A stretch of 64,000 bases of DNA from Glutamicibacter halophytocola (GCF_001302565.1 NZ_CP012750.1:3720001-3784000), one strand, 5' to 3'. Shown: positions 1-9,303, counted from the stretch's first letter. Numbers and translations are program-made. Notes: a model not told the origin generated them from the sequence alone.

Positions 1-284
1 TCCACAGCCCAGGAGTCGACCCCGATGCTGGAAATGTCCGGGCGCAGTTCAAAGGCCTTCTTGAGCCCCTGGCGGATCTGCGACCACAACTCATCGATAT
101 CCCAGGCCAATGCCTGCGCCGGGGCATCGTCCTGCAGCCGGGCCAAGGGCACCGGCCCGTTGGCGAATCGGTGGACGAGGGTCAGCTGGACCTTCCCGTC
201 CACCAGCTCGCCAATCATGACCCGGCCGCTGGTGGCGCCCAGGTCAATGGCTGCGACCGGGGTTCCCGTTTCTTTCTGGCTCAT
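1..284 (-). CDS. rhaB: Rhamnulokinase, N-terminal part (cut by window edge)
   Basis: Phosphorylates L-rhamnulose to L-rhamnulose 1-phosphate in the cytoplasm. Only about the first 94 residues are in the window. They begin MSQKETGTPVAAIDLGATSG, with the FGGY-kinase phosphate-1 motif (DLGATSGR), and end in the IGVDSWAVD segment typical of rhamnulokinase. The ATG overlaps the upstream aldolase-dehydrogenase stop as ATGA, so the two are translationally coupled. It is the last visible gene of the rhamnose operon; its 3' end lies before position 1. Confidence 0.9.
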   Translation of the reverse strand, partial: MSQKETGTPVAAIDLGATSGRVMIGELVDGKVQLTLVHRFANGPVPLARLQDDAPAQALAWDIDELWSQIRQGLKKAFELRPDISSIGVDSWAV

Positions 285-2338
285 CGCAGGAACGCTGCAG
301 CAACCCCAGAATCCACTGGAATGTGCAACCCTGTGGTGCGGGTTAATTCGGGTCCGGTCAGTACATATACCGCATCGGCAATATTTTCCGGGATGACCTC
401 GCGCTTGAGGATCGTGCGGTTTGCGTAGAACTGGCCCAGGTCTTCTTCGGCTACGCCATAGGTCGCGGCGCGCTGGGCGCCCCATCCCGAGGAGAAGATC
501 CCTGAACCGCGAACGACGCCATCTGGATTGATGCCATTCACCCGGACACCATGCTCGCCCAGTTCAACGGCCAGCAATCGCACCTGGTGCGCCTGGTCCG
601 CCTTGGTCGCGGAGTACGCGATATTGTTCGGGCCGGCAAAAACTGAATTCTTGGACGAGATGTAGATGATGTCCCCGCCGAGCTTCTGCTCAATCAGCAC
701 CTTGGCGGCGGCCTTGGAGACGAGGAACGAGCCCTTGGCCATGACGTCATGCTGCAAATCCCAGTCAGCTTCCGTGGTCTCCAGCAGCGGCTTCGACAGT
801 GACAGGCCGGCGTTGTTGACCACCAGATCCAGTCCGCCAAAGGCCAAAACGGCTTCATCGATAGCCGCCTGCACGGCGCCGGCATCGGCCACATTGGCGG
901 CCACGCCGACGGCAACATCCGCATCGCCCAATTCAGCGGCCGCAGCTTGCGCCTTGGCCAAGTCGAGATCGGCGATCACCACGCAGGCGCCTTCGGCAGC
1001 AAGCCGCTTGGCCACGGCCTTGCCGATCCCCGAAGCGGCCCCGGTCACCAGTGCGATGCGCCCGGCATGGGACTTGGGCTGGGGCATGCGCTGCAGCTTG
1101 GCCTCTTCCAGCGCCCAGTATTCAATGCGGAATTTTTCCGCATCCGAAATCGGGGTGTAGCTCGACAGCGCTTCGGCGCCGCGCATGACGTTAACGGCGT
1201 TGAGGTAGAACTCGCCGGCTACCCGCGCGGTTTGCTTGTTGGCACCGTAGGAGAACATGCCCACGCCGGGAACCAGAACGATCAATGGGTCCGCGCCACG
1301 CATGGCCGGGGAGTTCTCGTCCTTGTGGGTCTCGTAGTAGCGCCGGTAGTCCTCGCGGTACTCCACGTGCAATTCGTTGAGCCGCTCCAGCTGCTCTTCG
1401 ATGCTGGCCGAAGCCGGCAGATCCAGGACCAATGGCTTGATTTTGGTCCGCAGGAAATGATCTGGGCAGCTGGTGCCCAGTTCCGCGAGCTGCGCCAGCT
1501 TCTGGCGGGAAAGGAAGTCCAGGACCCGCTGATCATCGCAATAGTGGCCGACCATTGGCTTGTCGGCGCTGGCCAGGGAGCGGATGGTCGGGGCCAGTGC
1601 CGCGGCGCGGGTTCGGCGCTCGGAGTCAGGCATGGCCTCGAAGCCTGGAACGACTGCTCCAAATGGCTCAGGCGCCCCATGTTCCTGGATGTATGCGGCA
1701 GCGGTGTCTATGATCCACAGCGAATTAGCTTCGGACTCGTCGCTGGTATCGCCCCAGGCCGTGATTCCGTGGCCGCCCAGAATGCAGCCGATAGCTTGTG
1801 GATTCTCTTCCTTGATCCGCGCGATATCCAACCCGAGCTGGAAGCCTGGACGCCGCCAATCCACCCAAGCCACCTTGCCGCCGAAAATCTTGGCCGTAAG
1901 TTCCCGGCCATCCTTGGCGGTGGCAATGGCGATGCCGGAGTCAGGATGCAGGTGGTCGACGTGGTTGGCATTGACCAGTCCGTGCATGGCGGTGTCGATG
2001 GAGGGGGCTGCGCCGCCCTTGCCGTGCAGGCAGTAGTCGAATGCTGCCACCATTTCGTCTTCGCGGTCCACGCCGGGGTACACCTCAACCAGCGAACGCA
2101 TCCGGTCCAAGCGCAGCGTGGACAGGCCCTTTTCGGTCAGCGTTCCCAGATCGCCACCGGATCCCTTGACCCACAGCAATTCGACGCTCTCCCCGGTGAC
2201 CGGGTCGACGGCGCTGCCCTTGGCCGAGGTGTTGCCGCCGGCGTAATTGGTGTTCTTCTTGTCTTGGCCCAAACGGTTGGAGCGCTCGATGAGCTGAGCT
2301 GCCGTGCTGGTGCCCGTTGATGCGATGCTTTGTGTCAT
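281..2338 (-). CDS. rhaEW: Bifunctional rhamnulose-1-phosphate aldolase / lactaldehyde dehydrogenase
   Basis: A two-domain enzyme of 685 residues. Residues about 1-420 form a class II aldolase domain, with GGNTSAK near residue 35, a metal-binding HVDHLHPDS segment at 126-134 and GGHGITAWG near 189. This half should split rhamnulose 1-phosphate into dihydroxyacetone phosphate and L-lactaldehyde. Residues about 425-685 are a short-chain dehydrogenase with the TGAASGIG nucleotide loop (432-439), Ser561 and YSATK (Tyr575, Lys579); this half should oxidise L-lactaldehyde. The same fusion is known in Bacillus and many actinobacteria. It lies between the MFS transporter and rhaB in the operon. A purine-rich GAGAGA precedes the ATG. 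Confidence 0.93.
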   Translation of the reverse strand: MTQSIASTGTSTAAQLIERSNRLGQDKKNTNYAGGNTSAKGSAVDPVTGESVELLWVKGSGGDLGTLTEKGLSTLRLDRMRSLVEVYPGVDREDEMVAAFDYCLHGKGGAAPSIDTAMHGLVNANHVDHLHPDSGIAIATAKDGRELTAKIFGGKVAWVDWRRPGFQLGLDIARIKEENPQAIGCILGGHGITAWGDTSDESEANSLWIIDTAAAYIQEHGAPEPFGAVVPGFEAMPDSERRTRAAALAPTIRSLASADKPMVGHYCDDQRVLDFLSRQKLAQLAELGTSCPDHFLRTKIKPLVLDLPASASIEEQLERLNELHVEYREDYRRYYETHKDENSPAMRGADPLIVLVPGVGMFSYGANKQTARVAGEFYLNAVNVMRGAEALSSYTPISDAEKFRIEYWALEEAKLQRMPQPKSHAGRIALVTGAASGIGKAVAKRLAAEGACVVIADLDLAKAQAAAAELGDADVAVGVAANVADAGAVQAAIDEAVLAFGGLDLVVNNAGLSLSKPLLETTEADWDLQHDVMAKGSFLVSKAAAKVLIEQKLGGDIIYISSKNSVFAGPNNIAYSATKADQAHQVRLLAVELGEHGVRVNGINPDGVVRGSGIFSSGWGAQRAATYGVAEEDLGQFYANRTILKREVIPENIADAVYVLTGPELTRTTGLHIPVDSGVAAAFLR

Positions 2339-2378
2339 GATTCTCTCGGTAGTTCTTCTCGGGGATCCACGCAGGCGC

Positions 2379-3686
2379 TTACGCGTCGACCTTGTGGGGT
2401 GCGACCAGCTTGCCGTAGCGTGCTACTTCAATTTCTTCCAGGGACTTGCCGCGGGTTTCGGGAGCCCAGATGGTTCCGATCAGCAGGGCTGCGGCCAGCA
2501 GGCCCAGGATCAGCAGGCCGAGCTTTTCCAGGCCCATGCTGGTGAGCAGCACCGGGAAGACCAGCGAGAGCAGGCCGACCATGACGCGGGCGAGCATGAA
2601 CAACATGCCCTGGGCGCTGGCGCGGTACGTGGTGGCGAACAGCTCTGCGGTCCACAGTCCATAGAAGGCCTGCGCGCCGATGCCTGCTGAAATGCCCCAG
2701 GCCAACGCGTAGAACAACAGCGAGAACGCTCCGGGCGGAACGAAGATCAGCACCGCCCAGGCCACGATGCCAAGCAAGGCCCCGGCGAAGTAGAGCCAGC
2801 GGCGCGAAACCCGGTCGCCATATTTCATGAAGCCGAAGTAGGTGGCCGCGGCGGTCAGCATCCAGACCAGGACCTGGAGCAGGTTCTGCTGGGTGGCCGA
2901 TTCAACGCCGGCCGCTTCATAGACGCGCGGCTGGAAGATTCCGGCCTGGCCTGCCACGGTATTCCACAGTCCGTAGACACCGATCAGGAACAGCAGTGCC
3001 GACCAGTTCTTGCGTTCGGCCAGCAATCCGCGGATGCCGGAGAAGAAGGACAATTTGGTTCCATTGGCCAGCTCGGCGGCCCGCTGCTCTTTCCAGCGGG
3101 TGGATTCCGGCAGGCCTCGACGGACCCACCAGGTGACCGCGGCGACGATGAACAGATGGAAGAAGATCAGCCGCGATCCGCTCACGCCCATCGGCTCGAC
3201 CATGATGGCCAGGGCAAAGCCCACGGCCGGGCCAAAGGACCAGGCCAGCTGAGCGGTGCCCACATGGGCTGCGCGTGATTCCTCGGGCGCCTCTTCGGCG
3301 ATGTAGGTCCAGGAAGCCGGGACGCCAGCGCCCACAGCGATGCCCATGAGCACCACGCCCACCACCAGCAGCGTGGTGTTGAAGGTGAAGGTGATCAGCA
3401 AGGCACCGATCATGAAGACCATCAGGTCATAGGTGTAGATGAATTTGCGGCCCAGGCGGTCGCACAATGGGCCGCCGATCATGGCGCCCAGCGCCGCGCC
3501 AAAGGCGTTGGCGGACACCGCGGCGATCACCCCGACCAGCGCGTCATCGAATCCGAATGCCGACTGCCACAGGCTCAGGCTGGTGGCCAGGGCGATAATG
3601 GCGCCGGCCTCGATGTAGTTGCTCATCGCCACCGCGATGGTGGCTTTCCATCCGGAGATGCCGCGCTTCGTTGCTGCGGTACGCAT
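2379..3686 (-). CDS. MFS transporter, probable L-rhamnose uptake
   Basis: A 435-residue membrane protein of the major facilitator superfamily with about 12 hydrophobic segments. It has sugar-porter-like signatures: CDRLGRK after TM2, LPESTRW before the central loop and PETRGKSLEEIE near the end. The ATG directly follows the TAA of rhaI, and the ribosome site (GGGGAG) lies inside the rhaI 3' end, so it is co-translated with rhamnose enzymes. Uptake of L-rhamnose is inferred from position; no residue proves the substrate. It is not related to the E. coli RhaT type. Confidence 0.85.
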   Translation of the reverse strand: MRTAATKRGISGWKATIAVAMSNYIEAGAIIALATSLSLWQSAFGFDDALVGVIAAVSANAFGAALGAMIGGPLCDRLGRKFIYTYDLMVFMIGALLITFTFNTTLLVVGVVLMGIAVGAGVPASWTYIAEEAPEESRAAHVGTAQLAWSFGPAVGFALAIMVEPMGVSGSRLIFFHLFIVAAVTWWVRRGLPESTRWKEQRAAELANGTKLSFFSGIRGLLAERKNWSALLFLIGVYGLWNTVAGQAGIFQPRVYEAAGVESATQQNLLQVLVWMLTAAATYFGFMKYGDRVSRRWLYFAGALLGIVAWAVLIFVPPGAFSLLFYALAWGISAGIGAQAFYGLWTAELFATTYRASAQGMLFMLARVMVGLLSLVFPVLLTSMGLEKLGLLILGLLAAALLIGTIWAPETRGKSLEEIEVARYGKLVAPHKVDA

Positions 3687-4859
3687 TTATGCTCCCCATC
3701 CTGCTTGGACTCCGCCGACGCGTTCGGCTTCAATGCGGTTTTGGTAGTCCGATGAGCGGAAGGCCGCCATCGGGTCTGCTGGCAGGCCGCGTTCGGCTCG
3801 CCAGGCTTCAAGTTCCGAACGGATATCGGTGTAGAAGGCGTTCATGAAGATCTCGTTGGCGGCCAGCACGTCCCCGGAAATCTGCGCCTCGGTCAGTGCG
3901 ACACGGTCGATCAGCAGGGCACGGGCGGTCATTTCCTGGACGTTGAGCACGCTGCGGATCTGTCCCTGGATCTTGTTCTCGACATTGTGGCACTGGTCGA
4001 GCATGAAGGAAATGGTGCTCTGCTCCTCCAGCCCGCCACCGCGAATCACCTCGGCCATAATGCGGAAGAGCTGGTATGGATCCGCGGATCCGACGATGAG
4101 GTCGTCGTCGGCGTAGAAGCGCGAGTTGAAGTCGAAGGAGCCCAGCTTGCCCAGGCGCAGCAGCTGCATCACGATGAATTCGATGTTGGTGCCCGGTGCG
4201 TGGTGCCCGGTGTCGAGGCAGACCATCGCGCGCTCCCCCAAGGCCGCGACCTGGGCGTAGGAGGTGCCCCAGTCGGGAACATCGGTGTGGTAGAAAGCCG
4301 GCTCGAAGAACTTGTACTCCAGCACCAGGCGCTGCTCGCCGGTGAGCCGGGCGTAGATTTCTGCCAGCGAATCCGCGAGGCGATCCTGGCGCCCGCGCAT
4401 ATCGGCCTGCCCGGGGTAGTTGGAGCCTTCCGCCAGCCAGATCTTCAGGTCCTGGCTGCCCGTTGCATCCATGACGTCAATGCATTCGAGGTGGTGGTCA
4501 ATGGCTTTGCGGCGGATCTTTGGATCCTCGTGGGTCAGCGCACCGAACTTGTAGTCATCATCCTGGAAGGTATTGGAGTTGATGGTTCCCAGGCGCACGC
4601 CCAGATTTTCGGCATGGGTGCGCAGCGCGGTGAAGTCCTCGACCTTGTCCCATGGAATGTGCAGGGCCACCGAGGGCGCGAGGCCGGTGAGCCGGTGCAC
4701 TTCGGCGGCATCGGCAATCTTTTCAAAGGGGTCTCGTGGCGTGCCCGCGGTGGAGTAGACCTTGAAGCGGGTGCCGGAGTTGCCGTAGGCCCACGAAGGG
4801 ACCTCGATGGCCAGCCGGTTGAGGGTTTGCAGGTTCTCGGGGCTCAGCGTTGCGCCCAT
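3687..4859 (-). CDS. rhaI: L-rhamnose isomerase (RhaI type)
   Basis: Converts L-rhamnose to L-rhamnulose with a divalent metal. It is the TIM-barrel RhaI family found in Gram-positive bacteria and Pseudomonas stutzeri, not E. coli RhaA. Visible landmarks are VLEYKFFEPAFYHTDVPDWG and the metal-site segment MVCLDTGHHAPGTNIE. I chose the ATG at 4859 (MGATLSPENL, 390 residues) because GGAG lies six bases upstream. A TTG at 4880 would add seven residues. It follows rhaM and abuts the MFS gene without a gap. Confidence 0.92.
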   Translation of the reverse strand: MGATLSPENLQTLNRLAIEVPSWAYGNSGTRFKVYSTAGTPRDPFEKIADAAEVHRLTGLAPSVALHIPWDKVEDFTALRTHAENLGVRLGTINSNTFQDDDYKFGALTHEDPKIRRKAIDHHLECIDVMDATGSQDLKIWLAEGSNYPGQADMRGRQDRLADSLAEIYARLTGEQRLVLEYKFFEPAFYHTDVPDWGTSYAQVAALGERAMVCLDTGHHAPGTNIEFIVMQLLRLGKLGSFDFNSRFYADDDLIVGSADPYQLFRIMAEVIRGGGLEEQSTISFMLDQCHNVENKIQGQIRSVLNVQEMTARALLIDRVALTEAQISGDVLAANEIFMNAFYTDIRSELEAWRAERGLPADPMAAFRSSDYQNRIEAERVGGVQAGWGA

Positions 4860-4889
4860 AGACCTCTCCATTTCTGTCAATGCGGTGAA

Positions 4890-5237
4890 CTAGTTCTTGG
4901 TTGCTGGAAGGCTTGCCAGCTGGTCTTCGAGGTTGAATACTTCAGTGAGCCGTTGGGCCTGCTGGTCTGCGCGCCCGTCGAGGCTGACGAAGAATTGCGA
5001 CATTTGCGCCTCCCATGCCGCGGTGCGCGGATCGACGTCGAGGGCCGCTTGGGCCGCGTGATCATCGTCGGTTTCGTAGTAGCCGATAAGCAGCCCGTCA
5101 CCACGCAGGAAGAGCGAGTAGTTCCGGCGCCCGGCCTCCTCGATGGCCTGGAGCATCTGTGGCCAGACTTCCCGGTGGCGTTCGATGTATTGATCCATCA
5201 GCTCGGGAAGAACTTGTAGCTGGAAGCAAACTCGCAC
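4890..5237 (-). CDS. rhaM: L-rhamnose mutarotase
   Basis: A small (115 residues) cytoplasmic enzyme that interconverts the alpha and beta anomers of L-rhamnose before isomerisation. It matches the RhaM/YiiL family: the N-terminal RVCFQLQVLPELMDQYIERH with the conserved HREVWP motif, then RNYSLFLRGDGLLIGYYE and a C-terminal acidic helix. It starts at GTG with GGAAAA just upstream. It is the first gene of the rhamnose operon and lies opposite the LacI regulator across a 246-base control region. Confidence 0.93.
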   Translation of the reverse strand: MRVCFQLQVLPELMDQYIERHREVWPQMLQAIEEAGRRNYSLFLRGDGLLIGYYETDDDHAAQAALDVDPRTAAWEAQMSQFFVSLDGRADQQAQRLTEVFNLEDQLASLPATKN

Positions 5238-5301
5238 GGGTTTTCCTTATCTGCGCCAAACGTCAATGTTAGTGGTGCCGGCGATTCCCTAATTCAAAAA
5301 A

Positions 5302-5313
5302 TGAATCGTTTCA
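5302..5313. promoter_or_regulatory. Probable LacI-family operator 1 (rhamnose)
   Basis: TGAATCGTTTCA is symmetric at 10 of 12 positions with a central CG, the form of many LacI-family operators. It lies about 65 bases upstream of rhaM and 170 bases upstream of the regulator gene. It shares TGAA-N4-TTCA with the site at 5390. Confidence 0.65.
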
Positions 5314-5389
5314 ATTACCCGGCATATTGAGTGTAAGGCACTTCACTCTGGAAGATCAAGCGGGATTTGCCATCACCATTGAAAAGATT

Positions 5390-5401
5390 TGAAACCTTTC
5401 A
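5390..5401. promoter_or_regulatory. Probable LacI-family operator 2 (rhamnose)
   Basis: TGAAACCTTTCA is symmetric at 10 of 12 positions and is closely related to the site 88 bases away at 5302. It is nearer the regulator gene and would allow autoregulation or looping with operator 1. Confidence 0.6.
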
Positions 5402-5483
5402 ATTGGGTCCTGCATTAAGCCGGCTGCCACAGCCCGGGATATACTCGCAAGAGCAGCACCTTCGATCAGAACAGGAATTCTCT

Positions 5484-6506
5484 GTGGCCGTCAGCGTTAA
5501 GGAAGTCGCCGCCGAAGCCGGAGTTTCCGTGGGCACCGTTTCCAATGTGCTCAATCGCCCCGAGGTGGTCTCGGAACGCACCGTGGCCAAGGTGACCGCA
5601 GCCATTGAAAGGCTCGGTTTTGTCCGCAACGATGCCGCCCGGCAATTGCGCGCAGGACACAGCCGGAACTTTGGGCTCGTGGTCCTCGACGGGCGCAACC
5701 CCTTCTTCATGGATGTCACCCAGGGCGCGCAGCACCGGGCCCTGGAAAACGGCTACACGGTGCTGATGGGTTCCAGCGACAACTCGCTCACCACCGAGCA
5801 GCAGCTGCTGGATCTCTTTGACGAGCAGCGCGTGGCCGGGGTGCTCATCTCCCCCATGCACAGCGACCTGAGCCGCCTCTGGAAAATTCGCGAGGCTGGC
5901 ACCCCGGTGGTCCTGGTTGACCGAGGCAGCGGAGACCGCAGTTTCTCCTCCGTGTCGGTCAACGACGTTGAAGGCGGCCGCATCGCGGTGCAGCATCTGG
6001 TTGATCTTGGCCGCAAGAAGATCGCGTTTGTCGGCGGACCGCAAAGCATCGTGCAGGTCCAGCACCGCCTCGAAGGAGCCCAGTCGGTCATCGCCGGCAC
6101 CGCCGGAACCGTCCTCCAGCATATGCCAACCAGGCAATTGACAGTGCTGGAAGGGCGGGCCGCCGGCGAGCGCATCCTGGCCATGGATCCAGCTGAACGT
6201 CCCGATGGCGTTTTTGCCGCCAATGACCTGCTGGCCCTGGGCATCCTGCAAGCGCTCGTGATGTCCGGTTCGCTCCGTGTCCCCCAAGACATCGCACTGG
6301 TGGGCTACGACAACATCGACTTCGCCGAATCAGCGGTTGTCCCCATCACCACAGTGCGCCAGCCGGCCGAGGAAATCGGGCGCACCGCCGTTGACGTGCT
6401 GTTGCGCGAGTCGGAGGCAGGCGCAGACGCAGTGCGCGAACAGTTCGTTTTCACTCCGAAGCTTGTCATCCGCGAATCGACTGCGGGTGCAGGCACCGCG
6501 GGCTGA
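5484..6506 (+). CDS. LacI-family transcriptional regulator, probable rhamnose repressor
   Basis: A sugar-responsive repressor of about 340 residues. The helix-turn-helix is at the very N-terminus (VKEVAAEAGVSVGTVSNVLN), followed by the hinge and a periplasmic-binding-like domain (GLVVLDGRNPFFMDVTQGAQ, DRGSGDRSFSSVSVNDVEGG, DGVFAANDLLALG). I chose the GTG at 5484 because LacI proteins start a few residues before the helix-turn-helix. An in-frame ATG at 5367 would add 39 residues that overlap operator 2. Control of the divergent rhamnose operon is inferred from position and the two operators. Confidence 0.9.
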   Translation: MAVSVKEVAAEAGVSVGTVSNVLNRPEVVSERTVAKVTAAIERLGFVRNDAARQLRAGHSRNFGLVVLDGRNPFFMDVTQGAQHRALENGYTVLMGSSDNSLTTEQQLLDLFDEQRVAGVLISPMHSDLSRLWKIREAGTPVVLVDRGSGDRSFSSVSVNDVEGGRIAVQHLVDLGRKKIAFVGGPQSIVQVQHRLEGAQSVIAGTAGTVLQHMPTRQLTVLEGRAAGERILAMDPAERPDGVFAANDLLALGILQALVMSGSLRVPQDIALVGYDNIDFAESAVVPITTVRQPAEEIGRTAVDVLLRESEAGADAVREQFVFTPKLVIRESTAGAGTAG

Positions 6507-6605
6507 TGGCTTGCTGATTGCTTCCTCAAAGCGGGCCCGGTGAAGATGCATCCACCGCGCATCTGATGCTAGGTTGGCCGTCCAGCCAACGAAAGGAACG
6601 GAAGC

Positions 6606-6764
6606 ATGACTGCAAATAATCCGGAAGTATTCCTGGACAAGGACGAAGCCGAAGTGCCGGACGCCATCTCCGACCCTGCGCGCAATGATGAGGTCGGCCA
6701 GGACTGGACCGACGAGGGCGGGGCAACTCCCGATGGCGCTGCCATCGACGGCACCGACGACTGA
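6606..6764 (+). CDS. Small acidic hypothetical protein
   Basis: A 52-residue ORF (MTANNPEVFLDKDEAEVPDA...) with a good ribosome site (AAAGGAACGGAAGC before ATG). It is rich in Asp and Glu with only three basic residues, and has no membrane segment or recognisable domain. It stands alone between the LacI gene and a LysR gene. The clear ribosome site and protein-like composition support a real gene; I do not know its function. Confidence 0.6.
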   Translation: MTANNPEVFLDKDEAEVPDAISDPARNDEVGQDWTDEGGATPDGAAIDGTDD

Positions 6765-6876
6765 ATACCCGCGAGCCCCATTGCCGCGACGCACGCCAGC
6801 CGGTGGCCACAGGCGGCCATGCTAGCGTTTTCCGGTAGTACTGCTGCTGCCGCATCTTCCAGGGGACCTTCACGCT

Positions 6877-7764
6877 ATGGCCAATCAACCAGACCTCAGT
6901 GCTGTCTCCCTGCCTCAGATCGCAGCTGTGATCACCGTGGTCGACTACGGATCGTTCACCGCAGCCGCAGACATCCTCGGCATCTCGCAGCCCTCGCTCT
7001 CCCGCCGGATCCAGTCCCTCGAACAGGGCCTGGGCCTGCCAATTTTCCGGGCCGCGGGGCGCACCATGCAGTTGACCGAGGCCGGCCGCGCCATCGTGCC
7101 GGCGGCGCGCCGGATCCTCGACGAGCTGGCCTCGATCAACGCCCTGGGTGCTTCGACCAGGGAACTGAAAACCGGTTCCCTGCGCATCGCAGGCCTGCCG
7201 TCGCTCATTGGCAGTGTACTGCCGGAGTATGCAGGCAAATTCCATCAGAAGCATCCCGGCGTGCATTTGGAAATCCTCAGCGTCCAGGACCACGATGAAC
7301 TGGTGGAGGCGATTCGCCTGGGCAGCGCCGACGCGGCCTTCGGTGTCAGCCACGCAGTCCCCGCAGACCTGGAAACCCAACTGGTCTGCCACCAGGAATT
7401 CTCGGCAGTGCTCCCCGCAGGCCTGGACGGCGCCAACGAGCTCAACGCGCAGCTGCTAAGTAATTTGACCTTGGTCAGCCTGCCCCAGCCCACCTCCATC
7501 CGCAAGGTGACCGATGAGGTTTACCGTTCGCTTGGCTGCACCCCGCCGCGGGTCATCACCACGGTGCAGCGCGATGCCCTGGTGCCGCTGAGCATTGCCA
7601 GCGGCGGGATCACCATGATCCCCCGCACCATGGCCAGCACGGCGGAAGTCTATGGCGGAAAGCAGTTGCCGCTGCCAGCTGGAACCGGCCGGGCCATCGG
7701 CGTGATCTACCGGCGCGACCCGTTCCAGAATCCTGCGCTGGCAGAGTTCTTGCACTTCTTGTGA
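6877..7764 (+). CDS. LysR-family transcriptional regulator
   Basis: 295 residues. The N-terminal winged helix-turn-helix reads AVITVVDYGSFTAAADILGISQPSLSRRIQSLEQGLGLPIF, the classic LysR pattern. A periplasmic-binding-like effector domain follows. There is no divergent partner: the gene upstream is the 52-residue acidic protein on the same strand, and the next gene downstream is an LCP protein. Its target and effector cannot be read from context. Confidence 0.9.
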   Translation: MANQPDLSAVSLPQIAAVITVVDYGSFTAAADILGISQPSLSRRIQSLEQGLGLPIFRAAGRTMQLTEAGRAIVPAARRILDELASINALGASTRELKTGSLRIAGLPSLIGSVLPEYAGKFHQKHPGVHLEILSVQDHDELVEAIRLGSADAAFGVSHAVPADLETQLVCHQEFSAVLPAGLDGANELNAQLLSNLTLVSLPQPTSIRKVTDEVYRSLGCTPPRVITTVQRDALVPLSIASGGITMIPRTMASTAEVYGGKQLPLPAGTGRAIGVIYRRDPFQNPALAEFLHFL

Positions 7765-7928
7765 GCCATTGCACCGGCACGGGGGTATCCGCGCAGTGAT
7801 GGGCCTGCGCGACCTGCCATAGCTTCGATGCATGGATCCGATCGCCAAATCTATTGGCGCAGTGCATGGCTCTCGTGATCGTCTGGAGGTTGACCCATGA
7901 CCAGATGAAGAACGCAGGAGGCCCCTAG

Positions 7929-9293
7929 ATGACCGAGCTTCGAATCCGACCTCACCGCCGGCGCATCACGCTTCTGCTCGTCTTTGCACTGGTCATTGCC
8001 CTGGTTGTCGCCGCAAGCGGGCTCTGGTTCAAGCTGCAGGGCAACATCTCCACAGCATCCATGCGCAGCGCCGAATCCGCCGCTCCCGACTCCAGCCACG
8101 GGCTCAATCTGCTGCTGCTTGGCTCTGACACCCGCGACCTTGAAGCCTCCGGATTCGGCAAGGGCAGCGGTGCCCGCAGCGACTCCATGGTGCTGGTCCA
8201 CGTGGCCGCAGGCAACAAGCGCATCGACGCGGTGCAGATTCCGCGTGACACCCTGGTTGACATGCCAGCCTGCGATGACACCGGGCATGGGTCCTTTTCC
8301 GGCGGCGTGGCAATGATCAACTCGGCGCTGAATTACGGCCCGGCCTGCTCGGTGGCCGCCGTTGAGTCGCTGACCGGGGTGCAGCTGAACCACTTCATCG
8401 AGATCAATTTCGAAGGCTTCATCTCCATTGTCGATGCCCTGGGCGGAGTCGATGTCTGCCTGCCGCAGCCCATGAAGGACCCCAAGGCCAAGCTCGACCT
8501 GCCAGCTGGCGACCAGAAGGTTAATGGCACCGATGCCCTGGCTCTGGCCCGGACCCGCCACGCGGTGGGCGATGGCAGCGACATCGCCCGGCTGGGCCAC
8601 CAGCAAATGGTCATGTCTGCGATCGTCCAGCAGGCGACCAGCCGTGAAACGCTGGCCCGTCCGGATCGGTTGTACTCGTTCCTGGACGCTGCGACCTCGT
8701 CCCTGACGGTCGACCCCGGCTTGAGCTCGCTCTCGGATCTCACGGCCCTGGCAGCCCGGGCCCAAGCGGTCCCTTCCGATGACATCACCTTCATGACCAT
8801 GCCCTGGTCGCCGGCACCGCAGAACCGCAATCGCGTAGTCCCCTCCGCAGACGCAGAATCACTTTTTGCCAGCCTCCGGGAAGACTCGCCGGTCGCCCTC
8901 GCAGGCACAAAGTCCGGCAAGAAATCCGATGCTGATGCCGCGTCGGAAATTAATGACCGTGCGGCAGCCGTGCACATCACCAATGCTGCCCGGGTCGCGA
9001 ATCTCGCCGGCGACTACGCCAAGAAGGCCAGCGAACAAGGGTTCACGGTGTCCGGTGTCGGCAATGCCGCCAGCGTGCAGGGCGCTACCACCTTGCTGGC
9101 AGCCGACACCGACCAGGCGCAGCAAACCGCCGTGGCCCTGGCCAAGGACTTGAATCTGGATCTCAAGCCGGAAACCGCCGCCATCGACGGAGTCCAGCTG
9201 CACCTGGGCCAGGACTACCAGAGCGTAGAGAAACCGGAAAAGTCACCGGTGAAAACCACCAATCGCAAAGCCAGCCAAAGCCTGTGCGGCTAA
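7929..9293 (+). CDS. LytR-CpsA-Psr (LCP) family protein with LytR_C domain
   Basis: A membrane-anchored protein of 454 residues. A basic N-terminus (RIRPHRRR) precedes one membrane segment at about 13-36. The extracellular LCP domain shows the conserved pieces GSDTRD, RSDSMVLVHV, QIPRDT and a C-terminal LARTRHAVGDGSDIARLGHQ. Residues about 340-430 resemble the LytR_C domain. LCP proteins attach wall polymers such as arabinogalactan, teichoic acid or capsule to peptidoglycan. AGGAGG lies nine bases before the ATG. It is convergent with the next gene, ten bases apart. Confidence 0.9.
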   Translation: MTELRIRPHRRRITLLLVFALVIALVVAASGLWFKLQGNISTASMRSAESAAPDSSHGLNLLLLGSDTRDLEASGFGKGSGARSDSMVLVHVAAGNKRIDAVQIPRDTLVDMPACDDTGHGSFSGGVAMINSALNYGPACSVAAVESLTGVQLNHFIEINFEGFISIVDALGGVDVCLPQPMKDPKAKLDLPAGDQKVNGTDALALARTRHAVGDGSDIARLGHQQMVMSAIVQQATSRETLARPDRLYSFLDAATSSLTVDPGLSSLSDLTALAARAQAVPSDDITFMTMPWSPAPQNRNRVVPSADAESLFASLREDSPVALAGTKSGKKSDADAASEINDRAAAVHITNAARVANLAGDYAKKASEQGFTVSGVGNAASVQGATTLLAADTDQAQQTAVALAKDLNLDLKPETAAIDGVQLHLGQDYQSVEKPEKSPVKTTNRKASQSLCG

Positions 9294-9303
9294 CCGTTCG
9301 GTT

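Noticed and set aside
947..2320. Long plus-strand ORF of 457 codons over the rhamnulose aldolase fusion
   Set aside because: It is the antisense shadow of a clearly identified enzyme in high-G+C DNA; it has no domain and its composition (Gly, Gln, Val, His) is typical of antisense frames.
3987..5219. 410-codon plus-strand ORF over rhaI and rhaM
   Set aside because: It spans two well-supported genes on the other strand and shows no recognisable protein features.
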